Source of the DNA: Deltaproteobacteria bacterium
GTDB lineage: Bacteria; Myxococcota_A; UBA9042; DTJE01
Direction: 5' to 3'
Assembly: GCA_029555025.1 (NCBI GenBank)
Contig: JAKPTZ010000016.1
Span: 54,515 to 118,514 of the forward strand
DNA length: 64,000 nt
Notes under the pieces: model-generated
What the model was told of the DNA's origin: nothing
Database searches by the model: none
Seen by the model: the letters and a program-made list of their open reading frames with translations, nothing else
Made by a program: the position numbers and the translations under genes
In this document: piece after piece, positions 19,261 to 29,095 of the stretch
Layout: each line of letters begins with the position of its first letter
Numbering within the stretch: position 1 is the stretch's first letter

Positions 19261-19399
19261 CAATCCTTCCCCCGGGCCACGTCCTGCCCGGTCGCGTGAC
19301 GGGCCCGATTAGGAATCAACACAACGGGACTGTCAACGGACAAACAGGTAATGGTAAACTGCACTTCGCGTTTCTTTCACAATGGATTGCGGAGTTGTC

Positions 19400-21760
19400 A
19401 TGAATTTTTTCAGGCTTTTTTTGTCCGTTGCCCTGCCGGCCTGCTTACTGACTTTGCCGCTGTCCGCGGCGCCGTTGAAAGACATTCCGTCCCGCTTCGA
19501 GCAGCCCGACGGGACTGTCGTCATGCTCGTGACCTCTGGCGACGAATTTTCACGCGTCACGACGGATCTGAAGGGTTTCACCGTCGTCCGCGACTTCGCG
19601 ACGGGCTGGCTGCATTATGCCGACCTGATTGACGGAAAGCTGGCCCCAACGATCCTCGCCGCGGGGATCGACGATCCGGCCGCGGCCGGACTCCAGCCCG
19701 GACTGAGACCGACGTTGCGGGAGTCGCGCCGGAATCCGGGAGTCCGCCGCGTGGCAAGGGCCGGTGACGTGACCCCATCTGTTGGCCAGATCAACAACCT
19801 CTTCGTGTTCATCCGCTTTTCCGACGATGAAACGATGTACGAGGAAAGCGATCTGTATGATGAAAAGTTCAACAGCACCGCGGACGGCCACGCCTCGATG
19901 CGGGCGTTCTTCAGCGAGGTGTCGATGGGCGCGGTCGATGTCCGGACCATCTTCACCCCGCCACCGGACGGGGCGTGGATGACCGCGTGGACGTCACCCA
20001 AATCAAGGCAGTACTACCAGCCGTATGACGCCAGGTCGAACACCCAGGGCTATTCGGGCGACATGGAAGCCCAGATGCGCGAACATGCCATGCTTCGCGA
20101 CGCCCTGGCCGGAATCGAGGATCTGATACCGCCCGACATCGACTTCGATGCGAACGACGACGGCTGGTTCGACAATGTGATTTTCATGATTCAGGGCTGG
20201 CCCGACGGCTGGTCCGACCTGCTGTGGCCGCACAAATGGGAATTTTACGAGGCTCCGAGCGTCGCGGGCTTGCAGGTCGGCACCTACAACCTTCAGTTGA
20301 GCGTCCTGATGAGGGTTTCGCCCGGAACCTTCGCGCACGAAATGTACCATTCGTTCGGCGCGCCCGACCTTTACCATTACAGCCAGGACGGGCGCGTGCC
20401 GGTCGGGCCGTGGGATCTGATGGAAGCGACCGGGATGGAAGCCGCCCAGCACCCTCTCGCGTACATGAAATGGAAGTACGGCAACTGGATTGAAGACATT
20501 CCGATCGTTTCCGAAAACAGCGACATCACCCTTCATTCCTCGTGGATGAACGGAACGCAGGCGGTAAGGATTCCCGTCCCGGAATCGGACAAGGAGTACT
20601 TCGTCGTTGAATACCGGCGTCGTCTTGGCCTTTTCGAGACCCAGCTTCCATCGTCGGGACTGATCGTGTATCGCATCAACCCCGACCTGGAAGGCATTGG
20701 AAACCGCGAGGGCCCGCCGGACGAGGTTTATGTCTTCCGGCCCGGCGAGGGACCGAAGACGAACGGCAGCCTGAAGGACGCAACGATGAAGTCCGGGGGA
20801 AGAACCGTCATGAATGACGTGACGGATCCCGCGTTGTTCCTGGAGGATGGAACGACGGTTGAACTTCGGATTTACGACGTCGGCGAGGTCGGCGACACGA
20901 TCTCGTTCAAGGTGTGCCTGGTCGCGCCTGGATGTGGCGAACTTGTGTGCGGAAGCGACGGATTCGGCGGCTGGTGCGGCGACTGCCCGGCTGGAAACTG
21001 GTGCCTTGGCGGCGCCTGCGTTCCGTGCACGTGCGACGGACGCGACTGCGGGGACGACGGGTGCGGGAATTCGTGCGGCACATGCGACGACCAGGATCAG
21101 TGCACGACGGACGAATGCGTCGATTACAAATGCGTCTTCACGATTTCCGACGGGCTGGCGTGCGACGATGGCGACCTGTGCACCAGCGACGACATGTGCA
21201 GCGCCCTTGGCGCCTGCGCGGGAACTCCATACACCTGCTCGCCGGGCCGATGCATGTCGGATTCCACCTGCAAGGGCGATGGTACATGCAAGCCCGTATG
21301 GGCCCCGCTTGGGACCTCGTGCGACGACAACGACCCGTGCACGATGAACGACGCATGCAACGACAAGAAAAAATGCGTCGGAGAACAGTACGCATGCCTG
21401 CCCGGACCATGCGACAGCGCCGCCGACTGCGACGGCACCGGCGGCTGTCAGGCGACGTTCATGGCCGTGGGTACTCCGTGCGACGACTCCAACCCGGAAA
21501 CGGTTGATGACGCGTGCACCCCGGAAGGGGTTTGCGCCGGCCAGGTGCCGCAGACCCATGATGTGATCGAGGACGCCAACGGCAACGCCGACACAGTCCA
21601 GGCAACGGATGAGGGTGAAAAACCTGTCGAGGAGACGGCGCCGGCATCTGGGGGCTGCTCGGCTTCGGACGGGATTCCTGGTGCTGCGTGGTTGCCGCTG
21701 GCGATCGCTCTCGGATACCTGCTTTCGTCACGGCGTCGCTTCGACCGGCGCGCGCGCTGA
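19400..21760 (+). CDS. Secreted M6-family metalloprotease with Cys-rich repeats and MYXO-CTERM-like tail
   Basis: The 786-residue protein starts at ATG 19400, five bases after GGAG. The earlier ATG at 19382 lacks such a site. A Sec signal peptide (cleavage after LPLSA) and a propeptide-like region precede the catalytic domain. HEMYHSFGAPDLY at residues 313-325 is the M6 (immune inhibitor A-like) zinc motif. Beta domains follow, and then from about residue 510 a Cys-rich region (CTCDGRDCGDDGCGNSCGTC, then CDDGDLCTSDDMC-type repeats). The C-terminus is acidic, then GGC, a hydrophobic helix and RRRFDRRAR. This is a MYXO-CTERM-like sorting tail that implies surface display. It is convergent with the next gene. 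Confidence 0.87.
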   Translation: MNFFRLFLSVALPACLLTLPLSAAPLKDIPSRFEQPDGTVVMLVTSGDEFSRVTTDLKGFTVVRDFATGWLHYADLIDGKLAPTILAAGIDDPAAAGLQPGLRPTLRESRRNPGVRRVARAGDVTPSVGQINNLFVFIRFSDDETMYEESDLYDEKFNSTADGHASMRAFFSEVSMGAVDVRTIFTPPPDGAWMTAWTSPKSRQYYQPYDARSNTQGYSGDMEAQMREHAMLRDALAGIEDLIPPDIDFDANDDGWFDNVIFMIQGWPDGWSDLLWPHKWEFYEAPSVAGLQVGTYNLQLSVLMRVSPGTFAHEMYHSFGAPDLYHYSQDGRVPVGPWDLMEATGMEAAQHPLAYMKWKYGNWIEDIPIVSENSDITLHSSWMNGTQAVRIPVPESDKEYFVVEYRRRLGLFETQLPSSGLIVYRINPDLEGIGNREGPPDEVYVFRPGEGPKTNGSLKDATMKSGGRTVMNDVTDPALFLEDGTTVELRIYDVGEVGDTISFKVCLVAPGCGELVCGSDGFGGWCGDCPAGNWCLGGACVPCTCDGRDCGDDGCGNSCGTCDDQDQCTTDECVDYKCVFTISDGLACDDGDLCTSDDMCSALGACAGTPYTCSPGRCMSDSTCKGDGTCKPVWAPLGTSCDDNDPCTMNDACNDKKKCVGEQYACLPGPCDSAADCDGTGGCQATFMAVGTPCDDSNPETVDDACTPEGVCAGQVPQTHDVIEDANGNADTVQATDEGEKPVEETAPASGGCSASDGIPGAAWLPLAIALGYLLSSRRRFDRRAR

Positions 21761-21765
21761 CCTGG

Positions 21766-24618
21766 TCAACCCCGCGAAGGGCGATCGAACCGTCTGAAAC
21801 GTCCGATTGCAAGCAGTGACAAAGCCGCCACGACAAGAACCGGAATGACCGCCTTCAGGGGATTCGCGGGATTTCCCGAAGTCGCATCGCATCCGCCGGC
21901 GGGAACATCAATTTCCATGTCGGCAACGCCTCCGGAATCGGACTGGACGTCTTCCGGATCCGGAATGTCCGGTTCTCCGGCGTCGCCCTGATGCTCGACG
22001 ACAAGCCGACATCCGCCTTCCGACGCCGATTCACCTTCAAGGCAGCACTCCCTGTCAAAACAGCCCCTTTCGCCGCAATCAACGGCGACCCGATCCGGCT
22101 GACCGCATCCGTCAAACCACCACAGGTTGCCTGCATGGCAAGTCAGCGCCGCCGCCGGCTCACACTTGCAGTCACCGGCAACGGGCATGCACAGCCTGGC
22201 GAAGCCCTCATCCCGGCACTCATAACCGACAGGGCAGATAAAATCGCCGGGGGCGCAGTCAAGGACGCAGGCCATACCGGAATCGAAGCGATGACATACG
22301 TTCCCCGGGAAGCCGCAATCGGTGTCGCCGGAACATGATGCGCAGACCATGTTCCTGCATCGTCCGGATGCGGGGTCGCAGTCCTCGTATGGCAACTTGC
22401 AGTCGCCGTCGTCGGCGCACCGGCACGAGGACGGTTCGTTGACGCATCCGGTGTGGCGATCGCATGAATCCCGTGTGCATGGACGGCCGTCCCGGCAGTC
22501 CAGCGCGGCACCGGCCACGCAGCGTCCCCTGACGGGATCGCAGAATTCCCTGCCGGTGCAGACGGATCCGTCGTCGCACTGGTCGTCGGAAACGCAGGGA
22601 CAACCGGACGGATCGACAAGACAGCCGGCGGTGATGTCACACCAGTCGGCGGAACACGACCGGTTGTCGTCACATTCAAGAGCCCGCCCCGGAACGCACT
22701 GGCCGGTCGAATTGATACAACTTTCGGTTCCGGTGCAGGCAGAAAGGTCGTCGCACTGGATGTCTTCATCGCAGCCGCACCCCGACGCGTCGAAAACGCA
22801 ACCTGCAACCGGATCGCAACTGTCGATCGTGCATTCCCTGCCGTCATCGCACGACGGTGCCGGATCCAGCCGGCAGATTCCAGCCTGATAGTCGCACCAG
22901 TCACGACCGGTGCAGATCGACAGATCGTCGCAATCGAGATCCTGATCGCACAGACAGCCCGAATCATCGATCAGGCAGCCGGCAACCGGGTCGCACATAT
23001 CGACGGAACACTCGCGACCGTCGGAGCAGTCCAGGGCGACGCCGGGAAGACAGCCCGCCAGCGGGTCGCATGTCTCGATGCCGTTGCAGACGTCACCGTC
23101 CCCGCATACCGGCGGTTCGCCGTTCCTGCATCGGCCGATGCCGTACCTGCATCCCTCGACTCCGTTGCAGATGTCGCCGTCATCGCAATCCGAATCGAGC
23201 GAACACAGGCAGTCCCGGATGTCGGACATGCACCCGATAACCGGGTCGCACCAGTCAATGCCGCATTCACGACCATCATCGCATGTCGGCGGCTCTCCCG
23301 GATTGCATCCGGAAACCGGATCACACCACTCGGCACCGTCGCAGACGTCCCCATTGTCGCAAAGGCACGGCAGACAGAACGGGAATCCCCAGAAGCCATC
23401 CGGACACCTGTCGCACGCAGGCCCCTGGAGATTGCCCAGGCACACGCATGGCCTGGCGGGGGCGGGACATTGCCACCACTGTTCAATCTGACAGTTTTCG
23501 GAACAGCCGTCGCCGGCAGTCGAGTTCAAATCATCACATTGTTCAGGTGCAAGCACGATCCCGTCCCCGCAGTGCACGGAGCAGGAACCACGCAGAACCG
23601 CGGCGCTGTGGAACCCGCCGGCCGAAAACGCGCCAATCGGACCGGCCATCTTCACCGTCTGGCCGTAGTAATTGAATCCCCAGCCTGCAACCGATCCGTC
23701 CGCGTACATGCCAAGATTATGAAAACCGCCGGCATCCATGGCGATGAACGGCCCGCTTCGCCCGGTGCCCTGGCCGTACCTGTTGTCGCCCCAGGCTTCG
23801 ACGCGACCGTCGGGCCTGAGTCCAAGACTGTGATGATCACCAGCGGAAATAGCCACATACGGACCCGGCTTTGAATCGGCCTCGCCCCACTGGTTCTCGC
23901 CCCACCCGTCAACCGAGCCGTCGGCCTTCAATCCAAGACAATGATACCCACCGGCAGCGATGGCAACGTAAGGCCCCGGCTTGAAAGCGGTTTGGCCCTG
24001 ACCGTTGTCGCCCCAACCGATAACGGAACCATCGGCGAACAATCCTATATTGAATTCCCGTCCGGAAGCGATCGCGATGAAAGGCCCCGGATGCGGCTCA
24101 ACCTGGCCTTCCATGTTGCTGCCCCACCCCACCACCGAACCGTTCGGGCGCAGTCCGATGCTGTGATGAAGGCCGGTATCAATCGCGATGAAGGGGCCTG
24201 CCTGGGACTCGGCCTGTCCGTCGGCATTGCGCCCCCAGCCGACCACGCTGCCGTCCGCGCGCAATGCAACCGAATGATACGTTCCGGATGAAATCGCGAC
24301 GAACGAACCGGCCACGGGCGTTGACTGCCCGAAGTAGTCGTCCCCCCAGGCCACCGCGTCCGAACCGTTGCCGCAACGCCACCCGGACTCGACCGTGCAG
24401 GTTTCCGAGCATCCGTCGCCAACCAGTGCATTGGCGTCATCACAAGCTTCCTGCGGATATCCAAGAAGGCCGTCGCCGCACTCGTGCCTGCCAGGAAGCA
24501 GCCGCGGAACAGGAAGATGGGCGCCGGCCGGAGCCATTGTCGATGGAAAGACGGCAACGGCGCCGACCAGTATGGCGAGACCGAGTCCCTGCAACCGTGC
24601 ATTTCCGCTTCGCCACAT
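21766..24618 (-). CDS. Surface protein: seven-bladed RCC1-like propeller, myxobacterial Cys-rich repeats, MYXO-CTERM-like tail
   Basis: The 950-residue protein starts at ATG 24618 with a Sec signal (GLGLAILVGAVAVFPSTMAP, then AGA). A DUF4215-type Cys repeat (ECGDGLLGYPQEACDD) comes first. Six full 36-residue RCC1-like repeats of the form GPFIAI..G..HS.GL..DGSV.GWG.N..GQ follow, flanked by a C-terminal half-blade before and an N-terminal half after. A second DUF4215 repeat (CGDGIVLAPEQCDD) closes the propeller. Then come many CDDGRECTIDSCDPVAGC-type units, and finally GGC, a membrane helix and RFRRFDRPSRG. It is probably a surface adhesin or binding protein. No catalytic motif is visible. Confidence 0.82.
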   Translation of the reverse strand: MWRSGNARLQGLGLAILVGAVAVFPSTMAPAGAHLPVPRLLPGRHECGDGLLGYPQEACDDANALVGDGCSETCTVESGWRCGNGSDAVAWGDDYFGQSTPVAGSFVAISSGTYHSVALRADGSVVGWGRNADGQAESQAGPFIAIDTGLHHSIGLRPNGSVVGWGSNMEGQVEPHPGPFIAIASGREFNIGLFADGSVIGWGDNGQGQTAFKPGPYVAIAAGGYHCLGLKADGSVDGWGENQWGEADSKPGPYVAISAGDHHSLGLRPDGRVEAWGDNRYGQGTGRSGPFIAMDAGGFHNLGMYADGSVAGWGFNYYGQTVKMAGPIGAFSAGGFHSAAVLRGSCSVHCGDGIVLAPEQCDDLNSTAGDGCSENCQIEQWWQCPAPARPCVCLGNLQGPACDRCPDGFWGFPFCLPCLCDNGDVCDGAEWCDPVSGCNPGEPPTCDDGRECGIDWCDPVIGCMSDIRDCLCSLDSDCDDGDICNGVEGCRYGIGRCRNGEPPVCGDGDVCNGIETCDPLAGCLPGVALDCSDGRECSVDMCDPVAGCLIDDSGCLCDQDLDCDDLSICTGRDWCDYQAGICRLDPAPSCDDGRECTIDSCDPVAGCVFDASGCGCDEDIQCDDLSACTGTESCINSTGQCVPGRALECDDNRSCSADWCDITAGCLVDPSGCPCVSDDQCDDGSVCTGREFCDPVRGRCVAGAALDCRDGRPCTRDSCDRHTGCVNEPSSCRCADDGDCKLPYEDCDPASGRCRNMVCASCSGDTDCGFPGNVCHRFDSGMACVLDCAPGDFICPVGYECRDEGFARLCMPVAGDCKCEPAAALTCHAGNLWWFDGCGQPDRVAVDCGERGCFDRECCLEGESASEGGCRLVVEHQGDAGEPDIPDPEDVQSDSGGVADMEIDVPAGGCDATSGNPANPLKAVIPVLVVAALSLLAIGRFRRFDRPSRG

Positions 24619-24854
24619 GAATCCAGGCCCCCGCCGCCACATCGCCGGTAAGGTTCGAATGCAGGCCAATAATACAATGTTTCTGCCGCATTCAGTTATA
24701 TCCAATGTCGCCATCGCCATAATACGCTTCCGCAGGCGGCATGGGTGGGCAAGGGGGCTTCAACCATTGGACATTCCTTAAAAATAATCGCAGAATCCTT
24801 TCGGCAGGCCCGAAGCGGCCCTTGTCAGGGGAAACACCCCGGGGAAGAATCAAA

Positions 24855-25586
24855 ATGAAAAGACTTCCAATGTTTGTGGCGCCACTGGTTTTTTCAGCGA
24901 TCCTGCTGGCTGGCTGCGGCGATTCCGGAACGGATTCGGATGTTTCACAGGACATTCCCGCCGATGTGCCCGCCGATGTGCCCGATGCGACACAGGATTT
25001 CACCATCAGGAAGCCGGCTCAGGAGGATCTCTTCTGCCAGGTCGAATTTGGTGGCGAATACTGGCTCGGGCAACTGGATCATGTCTGCCAGATCGACAAT
25101 TCCTCGATGAAGGCGGAACTTTACGTCCAGGCCGACCCGATCGACTGCGGCCAGTTCGGCAATCCTTCATACTCAACCCCGGCGGCCTGGCTAAAAATCA
25201 ACGGACAGATTCATGCGGTCGCGGCCAGTTATGATTTCGGCGGAAGGCATAACAATGACCTGATTTCATTTACCTTTGATTCAACGACTTACATTCTGTA
25301 CCACTCGTCGATTGGTTACGGCTGGCGTGCCTGCACGAAGCCGGACTGCATGGTGGTATGCGATCCCGGCAAGGAATGCGTCCCTGATACCGACGTCGAT
25401 ATCGCAATCGACGGTTGCGCGCGCGCGGCCGGTGATCCCCCACCTTCGCTTCCGGTCATATGCGTGACTGTCGAGGCGGACGGCAGCGTTCCAGAATTCA
25501 GCGATCCCTGGGCCACACAGGATCCGTACGGCGAGGAAGGGGTGATGATACTCCCCTGTCCCGGCGAGGAATCGGTTCTGATATAG
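24855..25586 (+). CDS. Lipoprotein co-encoded with an exported dikinase-like protein
   Basis: The 243-residue protein starts at ATG 24855 with GGGGAAG seven bases upstream. Its lipoprotein signal ends LLAGC (Cys21), followed by a short DIPADVPADVPD tether. The mature part is beta-rich, with six or more Cys residues including CTKPDCMVVCDPGKEC. No known domain is recognised. Its stop is nine bases before the start of the dikinase-like lipoprotein gene, so the two form an operon. By analogy with the 53-50 kb operon, it may be a partner or substrate-binding subunit. Confidence 0.7.
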   Translation: MKRLPMFVAPLVFSAILLAGCGDSGTDSDVSQDIPADVPADVPDATQDFTIRKPAQEDLFCQVEFGGEYWLGQLDHVCQIDNSSMKAELYVQADPIDCGQFGNPSYSTPAAWLKINGQIHAVAASYDFGGRHNNDLISFTFDSTTYILYHSSIGYGWRACTKPDCMVVCDPGKECVPDTDVDIAIDGCARAAGDPPPSLPVICVTVEADGSVPEFSDPWATQDPYGEEGVMILPCPGEESVLI

Positions 25587-25595
25587 GGCGAAATC

Positions 25596-28028
25596 ATGGT
25601 CAGGATTTTTTATCGATTGATCGCCCTGGCGTGGATCGCGGCCCTTGTTCCATCCTGGGCCGGATGCCTGCACAACCCGGATGAAGACCTTCCGTTCTGC
25701 CTGCACGTGGAACTTCAGGCCCAGCCGGGGCAGTCAATCGGCGCGTATTCAATTACCGCCGACGATGTCGAATCCGGGACGGGCGCGATCTGGTGCCCGG
25801 GCGCCGACATCGATCCCCCGTCGGAAGACTGTGCCCGGCCGATGATTCTGAAGAACCTGTCAGCCGGTTCAGTTCTGACCGTCAGGGCGCCGGGATTTCG
25901 CAACGAAAGCATCATCCTGTCACCAGCCGAAATGCCCACGACCGACGACGGCTGCAGAAAACTTGACGTCACGCTGCGGGCGGCGCCCGAAATAGATAGA
26001 ACCGAAGACTATGTGACCGGATTCACCGCGGACGATGGAATCGACTCATTCGTCGGACTTGGCGTCCTGACCCCGACCGGTTACGGAACCCTTGTGGCGG
26101 TCAAGTTCTTCATCGACGACATCAACGGCAGTCCGGTCGTCTATTTCCAGAACACCAGGAAGCATCCGCTGCATTTCAATTTCGTTCGGGGCGTTCTTGG
26201 GAAGTCGTTAACCAGCGACGAATACGAGGCCTCGACGTACCACGGCCTGGAACGGACGGCGATGGCCGGCAACACCGTCTGGTATCGCGACTTTTCCGTA
26301 AACAGCCGGCACGCCGGGGCCTTCTCGTCGCCAATGACGGTCGAGTTCTTTCCCAGTGACGACCTGACGCCGGCCCAGGCACTGAAGGCATACGACCTGA
26401 TCCATGAACGAATCCGATTCCTTGCCCCCGGCGGCCAGGACAACCGCCTGGCGTATTCCCCGGCGACGGCAGACCACGAGACCGACCTGGCGGACTCGGA
26501 TGCCATTTTCGAAAATTCCGGCGCGCTGTGGCTGACGCGGCAGGATCTGTTCGGCGGGGCCACCATGCAGTTGCTGAACCGCGGAACCGCTTTCGGCAGG
26601 CTGATTCGCATGACCCCGGAGGAACTCAGGACGACGGTTGTTTCCTGGAAGGACATCGTCCTTCTGACCGAACTTCCCATCGAGGCTCCTCTCGTCGGCG
26701 GATTCATCACCGAACAGATGCAGACGCCGCTTTCCCACGTCAACGTGGCCGCAATGAACCGAGGAACTCCGAACATGGCCCTGGTGGGCGCCTCGGAACA
26801 CCCGGACATTAAACCTTTCATCTGGCCCGGCCAGGGTGGCGACGGTTCGGGTGTGGTGCGTTACGAGGTTACCGCGACCGGCTTTTCGCTTGAATGGTCA
26901 ACGATGGAAGAAGCCGAGGCTTTCTGGAAGGATGCGAGGCCCGACGGCCTTGAAGTGCCCCAGGCCGACATTGTCACCGAGGGCCTTATCGACTTCGCAG
27001 ATCTCGGCTTCGCCGATTCCCTGCTTGTGGGCGCGAAGGCCGCCAACCTTGCCGAATGCCGGAAGGTGATCGGCGACATCACCCCGGACGGCATGGCCGT
27101 TCCTTTCTTTTACTACAACGGGTTCATCGAGAGCGCGGTGTTCGATTCAACGCTGTGCGACGACGCCGAATCCGACTGCATCGAGGAAGGACGCATGCCG
27201 GCAACCTGCCAGGAGGCCGCTGAATTCTGCAGGGCGGGATCCGGGGGCACGCTGGCGGCCTATATCGACGCACTTCTTGCCGACGCGACATTCGAGTCCG
27301 ATTCGACTTTCCGCGAGGCCTCGCTCGACGGCCTTCGGTACCTTATCGGCCACATTCCGGTGGAGCCGGTCTTCGCCGCCCTTCTGGACGAAAGCATCGC
27401 TTCAAGGTGGCCGTCAAGCGGCGTCAGGCTGCGATCCAGCACCAACGCGGAAGACCTTGCGGCATTCAGCGGCGCCGGACTGTACGAGTCGGTCGGCGCG
27501 GACACGGGAACCAGGCGGCCTTCCGACCGCATAAGGAAAGTCTGGGCCAGCGTCTGGAACTGGCGGGCGTTCGAGGAACGCAGCTTCATGGGCCTTCGAC
27601 ATTCGGACGTGAAGATGGCCGTGGCCGTCCACAAATCATTCCCGACCGAACTGGCAAACGGCGTGCTGATAACGCGAAACATCGCCGACGCGTCGTTCGA
27701 CGGCTTCTACGTCAACGTCCAGGTCGGCGAAACGTCGGTGACAAACCCGGAAGACGGTTCACTTCCCGAGGTCTTCGTGATGACCGCCGCCGGCGGTTCG
27801 CTGGAAGTCGTGCGCAGCCGCATGTCCAGCCTGTCCCCGGAATCCCCGATTATGACGCGCGAGGAGATGGGGCAGCTTTATTCGGCGGCCAGGAAGCTTC
27901 ACGACCACTTCAGGCAGCTTTACCGCGGGAATCCCGCCACCTTTGCCCTGGATATCGAATTCAAGCTGGATTCGCCCGACCGCAGGCTGGTCATCAAGCA
28001 GGCAAGACCCTACGCCTTCAAATACTGA
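25596..28028 (+). CDS. Exported dikinase-like lipoprotein (phosphohistidine plus PPDK-type ATP-grasp)
   Basis: The 810-residue protein has a lipoprotein-type signal ending SWAGC (Cys24; Trp at -3 is unusual). Residues ~30-130 look like a carboxypeptidase-regulatory-type beta domain. A conserved alpha/beta region comes next, then the swivelling phosphohistidine motif TPLSHVNVAAMNRGTPNMAL with His381. The PPDK_N ATP-grasp fold starts at GAKAANLAEC (~479-488), has RSSTNAEDL from Arg613, and ends DIEFKL...IKQARPY with the Asp, Glu and Gln expected for ATP/metal binding. This His-before-ATP order is that of alpha-glucan water dikinase, not PEP synthase, and there is no PEP barrel. Its export is puzzling because ATP is cytoplasmic. 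The substrate is unknown. Confidence 0.78.
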   Translation: MVRIFYRLIALAWIAALVPSWAGCLHNPDEDLPFCLHVELQAQPGQSIGAYSITADDVESGTGAIWCPGADIDPPSEDCARPMILKNLSAGSVLTVRAPGFRNESIILSPAEMPTTDDGCRKLDVTLRAAPEIDRTEDYVTGFTADDGIDSFVGLGVLTPTGYGTLVAVKFFIDDINGSPVVYFQNTRKHPLHFNFVRGVLGKSLTSDEYEASTYHGLERTAMAGNTVWYRDFSVNSRHAGAFSSPMTVEFFPSDDLTPAQALKAYDLIHERIRFLAPGGQDNRLAYSPATADHETDLADSDAIFENSGALWLTRQDLFGGATMQLLNRGTAFGRLIRMTPEELRTTVVSWKDIVLLTELPIEAPLVGGFITEQMQTPLSHVNVAAMNRGTPNMALVGASEHPDIKPFIWPGQGGDGSGVVRYEVTATGFSLEWSTMEEAEAFWKDARPDGLEVPQADIVTEGLIDFADLGFADSLLVGAKAANLAECRKVIGDITPDGMAVPFFYYNGFIESAVFDSTLCDDAESDCIEEGRMPATCQEAAEFCRAGSGGTLAAYIDALLADATFESDSTFREASLDGLRYLIGHIPVEPVFAALLDESIASRWPSSGVRLRSSTNAEDLAAFSGAGLYESVGADTGTRRPSDRIRKVWASVWNWRAFEERSFMGLRHSDVKMAVAVHKSFPTELANGVLITRNIADASFDGFYVNVQVGETSVTNPEDGSLPEVFVMTAAGGSLEVVRSRMSSLSPESPIMTREEMGQLYSAARKLHDHFRQLYRGNPATFALDIEFKLDSPDRRLVIKQARPYAFKY

Positions 28029-28035
28029 CACTGCT

Positions 28036-28983
28036 TCAATCGACGTCATCAGCCGGCCGGGCATCCCTGGCGCAACGGAAGCCAAGCAGCACGTCGGTCG
28101 CCTGCGGCTGGTGATAATACCTGTTGAAGGAACGCAGATAAGTGTCACGGTTGATCATCGTGATGGTGCCGCCCCTGGACACGCGCCCCTGGCCGGCTTC
28201 CGGTCCGGACGGATCGGTTGAAGGCGATGCGGCATAATAATCGCGTCCGTACCAGTCGGAAACCCTTTCCCAGATATTGCCAGCCATATCGCACAGGCCG
28301 GCCGGGCTGTCACCCGCGGGGGACTTGCTGCACACGGCCATCGGATGATCTGTTCCGCAGCCACGCCCGCCGGCCAGGTCATCAAAAACGACCGCGACCT
28401 GGCACGATGGAACCTGGTCGCCCCAGGGATATATCCTGGCGTCGCCGCCCCTGGCCGCCTTTTCCCACTCGGCCTCGGTCGGAAGCCTTTTGTCGCGCCA
28501 GTTGCAGAAAGCCTGGGACTGGAACCAGTCAACACAGGTCATCGGAAAATCGGCGCGTTCGGGATTACCCCAGTCACAGGCGGGATCCGGGTCAACCGGC
28601 GGCGTGCACGCGCCGGCATCGACACACGCGGCGTAGTCACCCACGGTGACTTCGTTGCGATCGATGAAATACGCGGAAAGATTGACCTGATGATACGGAA
28701 TCTCATCCTGCCCGCAGTCCGCGATGGCGGATTCGTCGCACCCCATCATGAAAGGACCGGCGGGAATCAGGGCCATCCCGCACTCCGGCACGCTGCCGCA
28801 ATCGACCGACCAGCAGCCCTGGACGCACGGAACTATCGCGGGCGATTCATCTGAAGCGAGATCGATCCCGAAAGGAGTAAAGTCGGTCGCCGCATCCGAG
28901 GGACCGACATCCCCGCCGCAGGAGCTTGCCAGAAGCGCCACCAGGAATGCAGGAATCAAACGGCGCAGCAACGGATTGCCCAT
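28036..28983 (-). CDS. Lipoprotein with formylglycine-generating-enzyme-like (SUMF1) domain
   Basis: The 315-residue protein has a lipoprotein signal (LLASSC, Cys22) and a short tether. A complete SUMF1/FGE-sulfatase fold spans residues ~68-310: MALIPAGPFMMGCDE, then YFIDRNEVTVGDYAACV, RLPTEAEWEKAARGG, GLCDMAGNIWERVSDWYG and RVSRGGTI...GFRCARD. This family includes true formylglycine-generating enzymes but also many structural or sugar-binding variants. As an extracytoplasmic lipoprotein with no sulfatase gene nearby, I favour a structural or binding role. Its 3' end is convergent with the dikinase-like gene, seven bases away. Several Cys may form disulfides. Confidence 0.8.
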   Translation of the reverse strand: MGNPLLRRLIPAFLVALLASSCGGDVGPSDAATDFTPFGIDLASDESPAIVPCVQGCWSVDCGSVPECGMALIPAGPFMMGCDESAIADCGQDEIPYHQVNLSAYFIDRNEVTVGDYAACVDAGACTPPVDPDPACDWGNPERADFPMTCVDWFQSQAFCNWRDKRLPTEAEWEKAARGGDARIYPWGDQVPSCQVAVVFDDLAGGRGCGTDHPMAVCSKSPAGDSPAGLCDMAGNIWERVSDWYGRDYYAASPSTDPSGPEAGQGRVSRGGTITMINRDTYLRSFNRYYHQPQATDVLLGFRCARDARPADDVD

Positions 28984-29095
28984 GAAATCCCCCTGGAACG
29001 GTCAGCGACCCGACGTCGTGTTCACGCGTCATGATAGCGCATCGCTGCGGCGGATCAAACACTGGCGGCATTAACCGGCGTGAAACCACTCTGCA

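Noticed and set aside
20003..21559. Long minus-strand open frame opposite the M6 protease
   Set aside because: It is a shadow of a gene with an intact HExxH domain and Cys-rich repeats.
25596..28028. Calling the dikinase-like lipoprotein PEP synthase (ppsA)
   Set aside because: There is no PEP-binding barrel, the domain order is reversed, and the protein has a signal peptide.
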